DNA of 64,000 nucleotides from Nocardia veterana NBRC 100344 (GTDB lineage Bacteria > Actinomycetota > Actinomycetes > Mycobacteriales > Mycobacteriaceae). The notes below the pieces were generated by a model. That model searched no databases and was not told the origin of the DNA. It worked only from the letters and a program-made list of their open reading frames with translations. Shown here piece after piece: positions 16,901 through 25,532 of this stretch. The DNA lies in the NCBI RefSeq assembly GCF_000308855.1, contig NZ_BAGM01000117.1, positions 1 to 64,000 of the forward strand, written 5' to 3'. Position numbers and translations under genes: made by a program. Each line of letters begins with the position of its first letter. Position 1 is the stretch's first letter.

Positions 16901-17323
16901 TCACAGCCGCGGTCGCCATGTGGCGACCGCCCAGATGACCACGATGTCGAGGGCGATCACGATCAGCGACCACCACGGGTTGAACGGCAACCACAGGAAA
17001 TTCGCGATGATCGACAACGCCGCGATGCCGATCGCGGCGCCCCGCCCCCACGCCGTGCCGGTGGCCAGGCCGAATGCGCACAGCACCAGAATGATGCCGA
17101 GGACGATGTGGACCCAGCCCCAGCTGGTGAGGTCGACCTTGTACACGTAATCCGGTCCGGCGACGAATACGGTGTCGTCGGCCACCGCCGAAATTCCTTG
17201 CAGGATGGACAGGATACCGACCGTGGCGAGCAGGACCGCGGCGGCGATCGAGGTACCCGCGGCGAAGCCCTGCCGCACCGCGTGACTCTGGGCCGGCGCT
17301 GCGTGTTGCGGCGATGTGGTCAT
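16901..17323 (-). CDS. DUF7144-type four-helix membrane protein
   Basis: The 140-residue protein has four hydrophobic segments after a short polar N-terminus. It carries the aromatic pattern SWGWVHIVLGIILVL in the second helix and NFLWLPFNPWWSLIVIALD in the last part, typical of a common actinobacterial membrane protein family of unknown function. It is likely the first gene of a run with the GAP and SulP genes, each separated by only about 20-30 bases. A GGAGT-type site precedes the ATG. Confidence 0.8.
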   Translation of the reverse strand: MTTSPQHAAPAQSHAVRQGFAAGTSIAAAVLLATVGILSILQGISAVADDTVFVAGPDYVYKVDLTSWGWVHIVLGIILVLCAFGLATGTAWGRGAAIGIAALSIIANFLWLPFNPWWSLIVIALDIVVIWAVATWRPRL

Positions 17324-17580
17324 CTCCGACTCCTTTCGAGCGGGGTTGTTCGCCGACTGTGCGCCGCCGCTGCGCCCCGCGCATCACCCACCGCGGGTGA
17401 GAACACCGCACTCGAAGATCGGTACCGCCGTCGGCGCCGGGGCTCGCCCGTCGGCTCGAATCAGGGCGAAATCATCCCGATCGGATGACGCGGGCGCCGC
17501 CCGTCCGGGTCAGGGTCGATGCCGGTGAACAGGCCGAACAGCGCGGCGTGTGTTCACCGTCGACCGAAAGGCGGGCCCGC

Positions 17581-17796
17581 ATGGCGAAGGTCGTCCGATA
17601 CCGGTTCGTCGTCGACGGCGAACTGTCCACCCGCGCGCTCGCCGCCTTTCCCGACCTGACTCGCAGCGAGGTGACCACCGCCGGGACGACCACGCTCTAC
17701 GGATCGATGTCCGACAGCACGGCCGTGCGCGAGATTCTGGCTCGGATCGACGCCCTCGGGTTGACCTTGATCGAAATGTCTCGCCTGCCCGACTGA
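17581..17796 (+). CDS. Small conserved-looking protein of unknown function
   Basis: A 71-residue protein starting MAKVVRYRFVVDGELSTRAL. It is soluble and of balanced composition, with an alternating hydrophobic pattern that suggests a small alpha/beta fold such as a ferredoxin-like ACT domain: strand, helix, strand, strand, helix (VREILARIDALG), strand. The ATG follows a GAAAGGCGGG stretch. The neighbours give no clear hint. Confidence 0.65.
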   Translation: MAKVVRYRFVVDGELSTRALAAFPDLTRSEVTTAGTTTLYGSMSDSTAVREILARIDALGLTLIEMSRLPD

Positions 17797-17839
17797 TTCG
17801 GCGGCCGGCCGCCCTTCACTCCGTGCCGGGCGATTCCGG

Positions 17840-18625
17840 TCACCGATCCGCGAGCGATTCGATGCGTGCCAGGGTGCGAGCGCTGCCGTCGACCTCCAGT
17901 TGCACGTGCCGGGCCTGTGCACTCCGCCAGGCGCGGATCCACACCTCGTCCCCGCCCAGCACCGGGCCGGCATGCTCGAGGATCACCCGGTACGGTGCGG
18001 CCGGCGCGTCCGGAAAGCGGGCGAGCGCCTCTTCCACCGCTTCCCAGTGCACAGCGTTGTTCACGTGCCCGTAGCGGTCGACGTCGGTCACCCGGAGGGG
18101 GAAGGGGCGCAGTTCGGCGTCGGCGGGAGTGTCCGCCCGCAGCGCGGCACGCCAGCGCAACCGGTGTTCGGTGGTCGCGGCCAGCATCGGCGCCATGAAA
18201 CGATCGGTCATCCGCGCGGGACGTCCGGCCTCGATATCGACGTGAATGAGGAACATCTCCGTCTCGATCAGACCGCCGTTCTCGCTGCGCACCTGAATGC
18301 GCATAGTGCACCACCGATTCGACAGCGCCGACGGCCACCGCCGCAGATGCACCTGGTCGCCGAATTCGATCGGGTGCAGGACGTCGATCACCGTGCGCCG
18401 GACGATCCATCCGGGATGCAGATCGCCCTCCTCGACCACCTTCAGATGGTCGTAGCCGATGTCCTGCAGATAGCGCGCCACCGCGTCCAGCCGCAGCCGC
18501 TCGGCGCGATCGGTATCCCCGAGCCGGACCGGCCACTGTTCGTGGAAGGCGCGGCTCTCGTCCGGACACGGAGTCAGCGGAAAAGCGATCTCAGCGGCTC
18601 GGTCGACGGCGGTATCGGTGCTCAT
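17840..18625 (-). CDS. Acyl-ACP/acyl-CoA thioesterase, double hot-dog
   Basis: The 261-residue protein looks like a tandem hot-dog fold of the acyl-ACP thioesterase family. The first half has WPVRLGDTDRAERLRLDAVARYLQD-type features (short pieces RLGDTD and ARYLQDIGYDHL). The second half has the usual VTDVDRYGHVNNAVHWEAVEE arrangement, where the Asp and His/Asn of DRYGHVNN supply catalytic residues. It would release free fatty acids from carrier-bound acyl chains in the cytoplasm. It follows the PE-PPE hydrolase and wax-ester synthase genes on the same strand, consistent with a lipid-metabolism cluster. Confidence 0.85.
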   Translation of the reverse strand: MSTDTAVDRAAEIAFPLTPCPDESRAFHEQWPVRLGDTDRAERLRLDAVARYLQDIGYDHLKVVEEGDLHPGWIVRRTVIDVLHPIEFGDQVHLRRWPSALSNRWCTMRIQVRSENGGLIETEMFLIHVDIEAGRPARMTDRFMAPMLAATTEHRLRWRAALRADTPADAELRPFPLRVTDVDRYGHVNNAVHWEAVEEALARFPDAPAAPYRVILEHAGPVLGGDEVWIRAWRSAQARHVQLEVDGSARTLARIESLADR

Positions 18626-18726
18626 GGCGCTCCTTTTCCAGGTCCCGCGCCAGCGTAGCGACCGATCCTGTGCACGCTCGGCGCAACACGGCGCACGGCG
18701 GAGCTCGTCCGATTCGCCGCGACCGG

Positions 18727-19524
18727 CTACCCGAACTCGGCGCCGATATAGTTCGCCGCGGCGGTTGTCCAGGTGACGTCGGTCCCCGGCATGTTGTGCG
18801 CCGGGTACAGCACGTGCTGCCCGTCCGGGTACGGGGTGAGGTAACCGATGACGCCGTTCACCGTCGCCGCGAAGCGTTCGAGGTTGGCGATCGGGTTCAG
18901 CATCAGGAATTCCAAGAGCTGGGCGAAGATCAGGTAGCTCGCGTTGCCGAAGCGTGCGCCCTCGACGAACGAGAACGGCGAGATCCCCACGTCGATGATG
19001 CGCAGTGGCGAATCGGCGGGCGAGGCGGTGATGATGTCACCCGGATTCGCGTATTCGCGCGTCGCCACCTCGGCGGGCCAGGTCCCGTGCTCGCCGTGCA
19101 ACCCGAATGTGGTCGGCGGGCACAGGTCGTTCACCGAATCACCCGCTCGGCGCAGCGGATTGGCGATGAAGACGGCGAATGCGATTTCCAGCGGGCTCCC
19201 GTCGGTATTGGTGTATTCCCCGGTGGCCACGCCCTCGAGAATGCGGCTGGCACAGATGCCACCGAGCGAATAGCTCAGCAAGCCACAGACATTCGGCGAC
19301 TGCTGGATCGCCTGTACCCCGGCCTCCGTGCCGATCCGCACCGAGGTGTCCAGCGACGGCCCCCACAGATTCGGGTCCGGGCCGACGGCGGCGGGCCAGT
19401 CCGGTTCGAAGAAGCTGAAACTGTCGGTCGAGAGCAGGTCGGTCACGGCGGCCAGCATCCCGGCCGGCGATCCGTCCGGATTCCGCGGTTCTCCGGTCCC
19501 ACGCAGCGTGATGATGTCGATCAT
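18727..19524 (-). CDS. PE-PPE-domain/cutinase-like serine hydrolase
   Basis: The 265-residue protein opens with MIDIITLRGTGEP and has the nucleophile segment GLLSYSLGG near residue 87, the pattern of the PE-PPE/cutinase-like alpha/beta hydrolases that cleave lipid esters in mycolate-forming bacteria. A late HNMPGTDVTW segment may hold the catalytic His, and the CPPTTFGLHGEHGTWP loop resembles the family's lid. No signal peptide is seen. The ATG has a GAGGAGG site. It lies between the thioesterase and WS/DGAT genes. The natural substrate is uncertain. Confidence 0.72.
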   Translation of the reverse strand: MIDIITLRGTGEPRNPDGSPAGMLAAVTDLLSTDSFSFFEPDWPAAVGPDPNLWGPSLDTSVRIGTEAGVQAIQQSPNVCGLLSYSLGGICASRILEGVATGEYTNTDGSPLEIAFAVFIANPLRRAGDSVNDLCPPTTFGLHGEHGTWPAEVATREYANPGDIITASPADSPLRIIDVGISPFSFVEGARFGNASYLIFAQLLEFLMLNPIANLERFAATVNGVIGYLTPYPDGQHVLYPAHNMPGTDVTWTTAAANYIGAEFG

Positions 19525-19617
19525 CGGAACCTCCTCGCCCGCACCGAAATTCTCGTATCTCTACGGTAGGCCGGAGACGAGGCGCAGTCATGCAAATCCC
19601 GCATCACTCGCCGCGGC

Positions 19618-20982
19618 TCATCGAGCGCAACTCTCCAACTCGACGAGGGATTGTTCGAGGCCGGTGAGCAAGCGCTGCAGGTGCGGCACGCTGCGACGGC
19701 AGCCCACGATGCCGAAATGCATGGCGTCACCGGAACTTACGGTCGTGATGTTGATCGCTTGCCCGTCGAGCGGGATGGATGCCGGATAGACCGCTTCGAG
19801 TCGCAGGCCGTTCCAGTATCTCGGTTCGGCGGCACCGGGAACATTGGAGATGATGATGTTGAACGGCGGCGCGGACGCCGGCAGCCGGACCGGTGATGCC
19901 GGCAGCGCCAGCCCGGCGACGTTGATCGCCGACATCCCCAGGATCTGCAACGGTGTCAGTCGCGACATGGTGTTCTTGGCATTGGCCATCGAAGCGTGGA
20001 TTCGGGTGAGCCGCTCGACCGGATCGGCCGCGTCGGTCGCCAGGTCACACAGCGCCGCTCCCACCGAGTTGCCCTCGCTCACAGCGGTTTCCGGGCCGCG
20101 CCGTAACGACACCGGGACCATGGCGATCAGCGGATCCGCCGGTAGCGCCTGTTCGGCCAGCAGATAGCGGCGCAGCGCACCGGCGCACATGGCCAGGACG
20201 ATGTCGTTCAATGTCGCGCCGGTACCCGCACCGGCCGCCCGCAGGCGCGGCAGCGGCCACGATTGGGCGGCGAAGCGCCGCGCGCCGGTGATCGCGACGT
20301 TGAACATGGTCCGCGGCGCCCGGAACGGCCGGGGTTCGGGGTAGTCGCGCGCCAGTTCGTACGCGCCCGAAACCATTTCCGGGACCGCGGCTCCGATCCG
20401 CCCCGCGGTACGCAGGACATCGGCGGACCGGCGGAGCAGAGTGGTTCCGCCGGCGTGCCCACGGGGGCGGGTGCTGCGCCACGGCGGCAGACAGCCGCGG
20501 TCGTCGGGGTCGGCCGACAGGGCACGCTGCCAGGTGCGGACGGCGGAGACTCCGTCCATCAACGCGTGATGGGTCTTGGTGTACAAGGCGATCCGGCCGT
20601 CGGCGAGCCCGTCGATGACATAGACCTCCCAGAGCGGGCGATGGCGATCCAGCAGCGATCCGTGCAACATCGACACCAGTTCCAGCAGCTCCCGCACCCG
20701 TCCCGGAGCGGGGAGCGACAACAGCCGCACGTGGTACTCGATATCGATGTCGTCGTCGAGTTCCCACTGCAGCGCGGAGAAACTCGCCAGCGATCGGGCG
20801 GGCCGGCGCCGGAACACCGGGGCGAGTTCCCCCTCGCCGGAGATCAGCTCCTCGTGCAGCCGGCGCGGTGAATGCGGCTGCGCGCCCGAGGGCCGAAACA
20901 GCGACAGCCCGCCCACGTGCATGGGATGTTCGCGCGACTCCAACAGCAGGAATACCGAATCCAGTGGTGACATCAACGCCAT
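19618..20982 (-). CDS. Wax-ester synthase/diacylglycerol acyltransferase (WS/DGAT)
   Basis: The 454-residue protein has the bacterial WS/DGAT layout: an N-terminal MSPLDSVFLLLE opening, the catalytic motif HHALMDG at about residues 138-144, and the C-terminal domain with PFNIIISNVPG, the conserved NVPG motif. It transfers acyl-CoA onto fatty alcohols or diacylglycerol to make storage lipids. The ATG has a GAGGT site 6 bases upstream; the next in-frame ATG (three codons later) is possible. Two lipid hydrolase genes follow on the same strand. Confidence 0.93.
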   Translation of the reverse strand: MALMSPLDSVFLLLESREHPMHVGGLSLFRPSGAQPHSPRRLHEELISGEGELAPVFRRRPARSLASFSALQWELDDDIDIEYHVRLLSLPAPGRVRELLELVSMLHGSLLDRHRPLWEVYVIDGLADGRIALYTKTHHALMDGVSAVRTWQRALSADPDDRGCLPPWRSTRPRGHAGGTTLLRRSADVLRTAGRIGAAVPEMVSGAYELARDYPEPRPFRAPRTMFNVAITGARRFAAQSWPLPRLRAAGAGTGATLNDIVLAMCAGALRRYLLAEQALPADPLIAMVPVSLRRGPETAVSEGNSVGAALCDLATDAADPVERLTRIHASMANAKNTMSRLTPLQILGMSAINVAGLALPASPVRLPASAPPFNIIISNVPGAAEPRYWNGLRLEAVYPASIPLDGQAINITTVSSGDAMHFGIVGCRRSVPHLQRLLTGLEQSLVELESCAR

Positions 20983-21299
20983 CGCGGCACCTCATCGCGG
21001 TCGGTTCCGATCGGGGGCGAGTGGCTACACCCCTGTGCCGATCATCGCGGAAATCGACCCGCGGGGAAACCGTTTCGCCGCCCGCGCAGCCCCCGCCCGG
21101 GCGCGCCGACCGTGGCACTCGTGGCGCGCTCGATCGGTGCGTAGCCGGACGTGTCGGCGATCCGGTCCCGGTAAGGCGGTGGCGTCTCCGGGTTTCGTTC
21201 GTCGGAGCGGGGCAATCTCCCCCGTAGCACGACCCGGTTGCCGAGCGTGGCTCGGCATACGGGGTGAATCCGTTGGATCAACCGATGGGAGCCGGATCA
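20983..21299. other. Divergent intergenic region
   Basis: About 315 bases between the divergent WS/DGAT gene and the small secreted-protein gene, and so expected to hold both promoters. Frames running through it on both strands give Arg-rich translation with no recognisable product. No clear operator or hairpin was identified. Confidence 0.4.
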
Positions 21300-21716
21300 G
21301 TGAATGTTCGCGTCGCGGCCGGAGCCGCACTCACCGCCGCCGCGCTCTGCGCGGTACCAGCCACCGCCTCCGCCGATGATCCGAATGTGCCCCGCAACGG
21401 GGTGCTTCCGGCCGGCACCTACCACATCACCCAGCACCCGGCCAATGTGCTCGGAACCCCGCTGCACAACTGCGACCTGCAGGTTTTCCCGGACGCCGCG
21501 ACGGTCGTACTGGCCTGCGGGGATTCCTCGCGCACCGGCCGGCAGGACGCGATCGGGCCGGATGAGACCTACGTGACCTTCGAAGGCGTTCCACTCGGGC
21601 TGGATCTGCGCGATATCGATCCAGGGCAGGGACAGTGGGGCGGCACGGTGAACATCGCCGCCACCTCGGTGACCGCCCCCTATCAGATCGCGGGAATCAG
21701 CTTGCAGCGGCGCTGA
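21300..21716 (+). CDS. Small secreted protein of unknown function
   Basis: The 138-residue product has a signal peptide (VNVRVAAGAALTAAALCAVP, cleavage likely after ATASA) and a mature domain with two cysteines (NCDLQ and LACGD) spaced for a disulphide. It belongs to the type of small exported proteins frequent in Nocardia. The GTG at 21300 is chosen because a GGGAG site lies 8 bases upstream and it places the hydrophobic core near the N-terminus; GTG at 21264 or ATG at 21285 would lengthen it. The function is unknown. Confidence 0.72.
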   Translation: MNVRVAAGAALTAAALCAVPATASADDPNVPRNGVLPAGTYHITQHPANVLGTPLHNCDLQVFPDAATVVLACGDSSRTGRQDAIGPDETYVTFEGVPLGLDLRDIDPGQGQWGGTVNIAATSVTAPYQIAGISLQRR

Positions 21717-21806
21717 TTCCGATCCGCAGCACCCCGCATGTCACACCTCGGTACGCGACGTCGTCAACGTGATGACCACATCGAGCAGGGTGAAAGGACC
21801 ACTGCC

Positions 21807-22154
21807 ATGGATATCGCGTACTACGTCGTCGGCGCCGCCGCCGCGCTGTGGATCGGCTTCTCGGGCTATTCGCTGTTCAGCAAGAGCGAATTCGTCGTCG
21901 AACCGTTGCAGACCTACGGCGTCCCGCGCAGTTGGTGGAATCCGCTCGCGCTGGCCAAATCCGCCGGCGCGCTCGGCCTGCTCGTCGGCTTCTTCGTGCC
22001 GCCGATCGGTATCGCAGCGGCCGTCGGCCTGATCCTGTACTTCCTCGGCGCCGTCGCCACCACCGTGCGCGCCCGGTCGTACCGCACGACGGTGTTCCCG
22101 GTCCTGTACCTCGTCCCCGCGGCCGCCACCCTCGCCCTCCAGCTCGCTCGCTGA
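21807..22154 (+). CDS. DoxX-like small membrane protein
   Basis: The 115-residue protein has four hydrophobic segments, with the DoxX-like pattern FSGYSLFSKSEFVVEPLQTYGVP between helices 1 and 2 (key parts GYSLF and YGVP) and ALAKSAGALGLLVGF in helix 2. Members are small membrane proteins linked to redox or stress functions. The ATG at 21807 follows a GAAAGGAC site. It stands between the secreted-protein gene and a hydrolase remnant. Confidence 0.78.
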   Translation: MDIAYYVVGAAAALWIGFSGYSLFSKSEFVVEPLQTYGVPRSWWNPLALAKSAGALGLLVGFFVPPIGIAAAVGLILYFLGAVATTVRARSYRTTVFPVLYLVPAAATLALQLAR

Positions 22155-22231
22155 TCCCCCTCGCCCGGTACGCGGATCCGGTACCGTTCCCCATCGGCGA
22201 ACATCAATGTTCGCAGAATCGAGGTGTCGGC

Positions 22232-22339
22232 ATGGCGGAATTCGTGCACCAGGGCCGCAGGGTCGTCTTCGACCGCGACGGCGAGGGCGATCCGGTCGTG
22301 TTGACGCACAATGCCGGGTCGAGGATCCGGAAGCGGTGA
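22232..22339 (+). pseudogene. N-terminal remnant of an alpha/beta hydrolase
   Basis: The ATG at 22232 opens a 35-residue frame, MAEFVHQGRRVVFDRDGEGD followed by PVVLTHNAG, which is the usual start of a family of alpha/beta hydrolases in actinobacteria. It then diverges into SRIRKR and stops. The rest of the gene (about 200 residues) is absent; the sirtuin gene begins 115 bases later. It is most likely a leftover of a deletion. Confidence 0.55.
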
Positions 22340-22453
22340 CACGCGTGCTCACCACATTTCTCGGCGGCCCCGCTGCCGAGCGCCGGGCGGCCGCTGTGCA
22401 GGACCCCGGGTAGCGTCGGGCGCTGTGCCCCGTGACGTCGGTAGGCTGGGCTG

Positions 22454-23305
22454 ATGTCGAACGTCGCCACCGCGACCGAAACCGGGGTCGATCGGCTGCT
22501 CCCGCTGCTCTCCGGCCGCCGGATCGCGGTCCTCACGGGTGCCGGGATGTCCACCGACAGCGGCATCCCCGACTATCGCGGTCCCGACTCTCCCCCGCGC
22601 AACCCGATGACCTATCAGCAGTTCGTGGGGGATGCGGAGTTTCGGCAGCGGTATTGGGCGCGCAATCACGTGGGGTGGCGGCGGATGGATGCGGCGCGGC
22701 CGAATGCCGGGCATCGGGCGCTGGTCCGGCTGGAGCGAGCGGGGGTGGTGAGCGGTGTCATCACCCAGAATGTCGATCTGCTGCACACCAAGGCGGGGCA
22801 TCGGCGGGTGATCGATCTGCACGGGACCTACGCCCGGGTGCGCTGTCTGGGCTGTCGAGGTGTGATGTCGCGGATGGCGCTCGCGGATCGGCTGGAAGCG
22901 GCCAATCCGGGTTTCGCCGAGCTGGCGACCGCGACCGGGATCGAGGTGGCGCCGGATGCCGACGCGGTGGTGGTCGACACCGACCGGTTCCGGATGGTGG
23001 ACTGCGAGCGGTGCGGTGGGATGTTGAAGCCCGATATCGTCTATTTCGGCGAGAACGTGCCGAAGGACCGGGTGGCGGAGGCGTTCACGCTCGTCGACCG
23101 CGCCGATGCACTCCTGGTGGCGGGCTCCTCGCTGACGGTCATGTCGGGGTTGCGGTTCGTCCGGCACGCGGCGAAATCGGGTAAGCCGGTGGTGATCGTG
23201 AACCGCGGCGCGACCCGCGGCGACGAATTGGCCACGGCCCGTATCGATTCCGGATGCTCACCGACACTGTCGGCGCTGGCCGACGCCTTGGCGCCCGCAC
23301 CCTGA
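22454..23305 (+). CDS. Sirtuin (Sir2) NAD-dependent protein deacetylase
   Basis: The 283-residue protein has the complete sirtuin set: LTGAGMSTDSGIPDYRG (about residues 29-45, NAD binding), TQNVDLLH (about residues 105-112), the catalytic His in LHGTY (about residue 124), and two zinc-binding pairs, CLGC and CERC. It also has PDIVYFGENVP and VAGSSLTV in the second half. It removes acyl groups from lysines, using NAD. The ATG follows the remnant hydrolase. It faces the F0 operon tail to tail, with a shared hairpin terminator between them. Confidence 0.93.
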   Translation: MSNVATATETGVDRLLPLLSGRRIAVLTGAGMSTDSGIPDYRGPDSPPRNPMTYQQFVGDAEFRQRYWARNHVGWRRMDAARPNAGHRALVRLERAGVVSGVITQNVDLLHTKAGHRRVIDLHGTYARVRCLGCRGVMSRMALADRLEAANPGFAELATATGIEVAPDADAVVVDTDRFRMVDCERCGGMLKPDIVYFGENVPKDRVAEAFTLVDRADALLVAGSSLTVMSGLRFVRHAAKSGKPVVIVNRGATRGDELATARIDSGCSPTLSALADALAPAP

Positions 23306-23330
23306 CACCGGCTGCCGAGTCCCGGCAGAA

Positions 23331-23366
23331 CGAATAGCCGAGGGGCCCGCGCCCGTCGGCTATTCG
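23331..23366. terminator. Bidirectional terminator between the sirtuin gene and the F0 operon
   Basis: CGAATAGCCGA (23331-23341) pairs perfectly with TCGGCTATTCG (23356-23366) around a 14-base loop. It lies 26 bases after the sirtuin stop and 11 bases from the end of the last F0 gene. It shows that the F0 transcript is expected to end here, with no F1 genes further downstream. Confidence 0.65.
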
Positions 23367-23376
23367 CGAAAGGTGT

Positions 23377-23955
23377 TCAGTTCCAGCCCGGTTGCGCTTG
23401 CCGCTTGATCGGTGGTGACGAATTGGCGAGAATCTCCAGGTCCTCCAGGAACCGTTCGATGCTCTCCGATTTCGCCTCCGGAGTGCCGACCTGGTCGCGC
23501 ACCTTCTCCTCGGTGATCGCCAGCATCGCGGCCGCCAGATCCGTTTCCAGATCGCGCACCATCTGGCGACGCAGCTGGGCGATCTGGTCGCGACCCTGCC
23601 GGCGCACCCGCTCGACCTCGGCCGCCGCCGCCTCCCGCATCTGCGCCACGATGAATTCGGCGTCGGCGCGCGCATCGGCGCGAATCTGCTCGAGTTCGGT
23701 GTGCGCTTCGGTCAGGGCATTGGCGTAGGACCGCTTGGCCTCTTCCAACTGCGTGGCGGCGTGTTCACTTTCCGCGAGTTGTTTGGCGATCGCGTCCTGA
23801 CTCTTGGCCATCAATCGCTTCACCGGTGGCACAACCCATTTCACGATGATGAAGACGATGACCACGAACCCGAACAGCTGACTGAAGAAGACCGGCCAAT
23901 CGAAGGTGATCTGGTATCCGCCTGCGGCAAGAACACCGCCGCTGGTGTCCATCAT
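23377..23955 (-). CDS. ATP synthase F0 subunit b-type protein; matches the b part of a b-delta fusion, delta domain missing
   Basis: The 192-residue protein has one N-terminal membrane helix (FFSQLFGFVVIVFIIVKWVV, about residues 23-42) and a long coiled coil of Glu/Ala/Arg, the stator b layout. In mycobacteria the corresponding gene, atpH, continues into a delta domain and is about 445 residues long. Here the sequence is colinear with that b domain up to SIERFLEDLE, then ends shortly after in a different tail (PIKRQAQPGWN). The ATG overlaps the upstream b gene's stop (TAATG). A terminator follows within 11 bases. The lack of delta means it could not bridge to F1 by the usual route. Confidence 0.85.
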   Translation of the reverse strand: MMDTSGGVLAAGGYQITFDWPVFFSQLFGFVVIVFIIVKWVVPPVKRLMAKSQDAIAKQLAESEHAATQLEEAKRSYANALTEAHTELEQIRADARADAEFIVAQMREAAAAEVERVRRQGRDQIAQLRRQMVRDLETDLAAAMLAITEEKVRDQVGTPEAKSESIERFLEDLEILANSSPPIKRQAQPGWN

Positions 23956-24455
23956 TACGACTCCCTACCCCTCCTACGGCCGGCGGTACCGGCATGCCGA
24001 CTGTCACCGACCACCTGGTCGGCGAGAGATTGTGCCAACGGCTCGACTTCCAGCCGCAGCTCGGCCTTGACACGGTCGGCTTCGGCACGCAGGTGGGCGG
24101 CGGATTCGGCGACGATTCCGTCCACCTCCCGCTGGGCCTGGGTGCGCAGGTCGTCCATGATCGCCCGGCCCTGGGCCCGTGCCTCGTTGCGGATGTCGGC
24201 CGCCTCGGCACGGGCCTGTTCCAGCGCCTTCTGGTATTTCGCCTCGGCTTCGGCGAACATCTGCTTCGCCTCTTTGGCGTTGACGGCGGTCGCCTCGACC
24301 CGCTCCTCGCGTTCGGTCAGCACCTTGCGGATCGGCGGAACGACGAAGAACCAGATGACTCCGAGCACGATCAGGAAAATGATCAGCTCGACGAAGAAGG
24401 TGCCGTTGGGGATGAGGAAATTCCCCTCGGCCACCACATCGGTTCGCGCGGACAT
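23955..24455 (-). CDS. atpF: ATP synthase F0 subunit b
   Basis: The 166-residue protein has the actinobacterial b subunit opening NFLIPNGTFFVELIIFLIVL, a single membrane helix (about residues 18-38), then VVPPIRKVLTEREERV and a long charged helix for the peripheral stalk. The last twelve residues (AGTAGRRRGRES) are basic. It sits between the c subunit gene, 8 bases upstream, and the second b-type gene, which overlaps its stop codon. Two b-like subunits would form the heterodimeric stator arm. Confidence 0.92.
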   Translation of the reverse strand: MSARTDVVAEGNFLIPNGTFFVELIIFLIVLGVIWFFVVPPIRKVLTEREERVEATAVNAKEAKQMFAEAEAKYQKALEQARAEAADIRNEARAQGRAIMDDLRTQAQREVDGIVAESAAHLRAEADRVKAELRLEVEPLAQSLADQVVGDSRHAGTAGRRRGRES

Positions 24456-24463
24456 CTCGCCGA

Positions 24464-24715
24464 TTACTTACCGGGAGTCGCGAATACGAACAGCGCCATG
24501 AACGCGAGGTTGATGAAGTACGCCGCCTCGACCAGACCGACGGTCAGGAAGAAGTTACCGCGCAACCGGCCCTCGGCCTCGGGCTGGCGGGTGACGCCGT
24601 TGATCAGGGCCGAACCGGCCAGACCGTCACCGATGCCCGCGCCGATGGCGCCACCGGCCATGATGAGGCCACCGCCGATGAGGGCGCCCTGGACGATTGC
24701 TGGATCTGCTGCCAT
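24464..24715 (-). CDS. atpE: ATP synthase F0 subunit c (rotor ring)
   Basis: The 83-residue protein has two membrane helices: the glycine-rich first (ALIGGGLIMAGGAIGAGIGD) and the second with the ion-binding carboxylate in GLVEAAYFINLAF, where the Glu is intact. The RQPEAEGRLR loop contacts F1 in complete enzymes. The ATG at 24715 is chosen from the GGAAGAG site upstream and from family length (81-86); an upstream in-frame ATG would add seven residues. The proton-carrying residue is preserved, so the ring should be functional. Confidence 0.93.
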   Translation of the reverse strand: MAADPAIVQGALIGGGLIMAGGAIGAGIGDGLAGSALINGVTRQPEAEGRLRGNFFLTVGLVEAAYFINLAFMALFVFATPGK

Positions 24716-24770
24716 TATTCTCTTCCTGTTCTCCAACGTTGACCGATCGAGGAACGATCGGGATTGCCGT

Positions 24771-25532
24771 TCAGTGGTTTTCGTGCTCCAGCGTCATCGA
24801 TTGGCTGAAGTAGAGGACGGTCAAAAGCGAGAAGATGAACGCCTGGATGGCGCCGACGAACAAGTCGAACAACTTCCAGATGGCGTTGGGGCCCCAGGCG
24901 ATCCAATACGGGAACAGCGCGATCACCGCGACCATGACGCCGCCGGCGAACATATTTCCGAACAATCGCAGCGAGAGCGACAGCGGCTTGGCAATCTCCT
25001 CGATGATGTTGATCAACACCATCGGGCCCCAGCCGGTGTGGCCCTTGAGCAACTGTTTCACATGGGTGATCGGACCACGCCGCCGGACACCCGCCGCGTG
25101 ATAGAAGACGAAGACGAACAATGCCAGGGCATAGACGAAATTGACGTCCGAGGCCGGCGGGAAGATGAATTCACCGCGCCCGTACTGCACCGGCAGCACC
25201 GATATCCAGTTCGACAACAGGATGAAGGTGAAAAGCGTTACGGCGAGCGGCAATACGAACGGCGCGATGCGCATGCCGATCGCGGATTCGACCTGCCCGC
25301 GCATCTGCACGGTGATGGTCTCGAAGAACAACTGCACGCCGTTGGGGACGCCGGAGGTGATCTTCATTCGGAGGAAGATCGCCAGGCCGATCACGATCAC
25401 GGCGGCGACCGCGGTCGAGAGGATGGTGTCGACGTTGAACGTCATACCCCACAACTCGGCGGTGGCGTGGTGACCCACCTCGATCTTCGGCTCTTCCTCG
25501 GCCAGGATCATCGTCGCGATAGTGCTGCTCAT
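24771..25532 (-). CDS. atpB: ATP synthase F0 subunit a
   Basis: The 253-residue protein has the five or six membrane helices of subunit a and the essential Arg in LSLSLRLFGNMFAGG (about residue 180), followed by the last helix AIQAFIFSLLTVLYFSQ. Early motifs such as GVQLFFETITVQMR and IGMRIAPFVLPLA closely match the mycobacterial a subunit as I remember it. The ATG at 25532 overlaps the stop of the upstream AtpI-like gene (ATGA), indicating coupling. It forms the proton half-channels with the c ring. Confidence 0.93.
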   Translation of the reverse strand: MSSTIATMILAEEEPKIEVGHHATAELWGMTFNVDTILSTAVAAVIVIGLAIFLRMKITSGVPNGVQLFFETITVQMRGQVESAIGMRIAPFVLPLAVTLFTFILLSNWISVLPVQYGRGEFIFPPASDVNFVYALALFVFVFYHAAGVRRRGPITHVKQLLKGHTGWGPMVLINIIEEIAKPLSLSLRLFGNMFAGGVMVAVIALFPYWIAWGPNAIWKLFDLFVGAIQAFIFSLLTVLYFSQSMTLEHENH

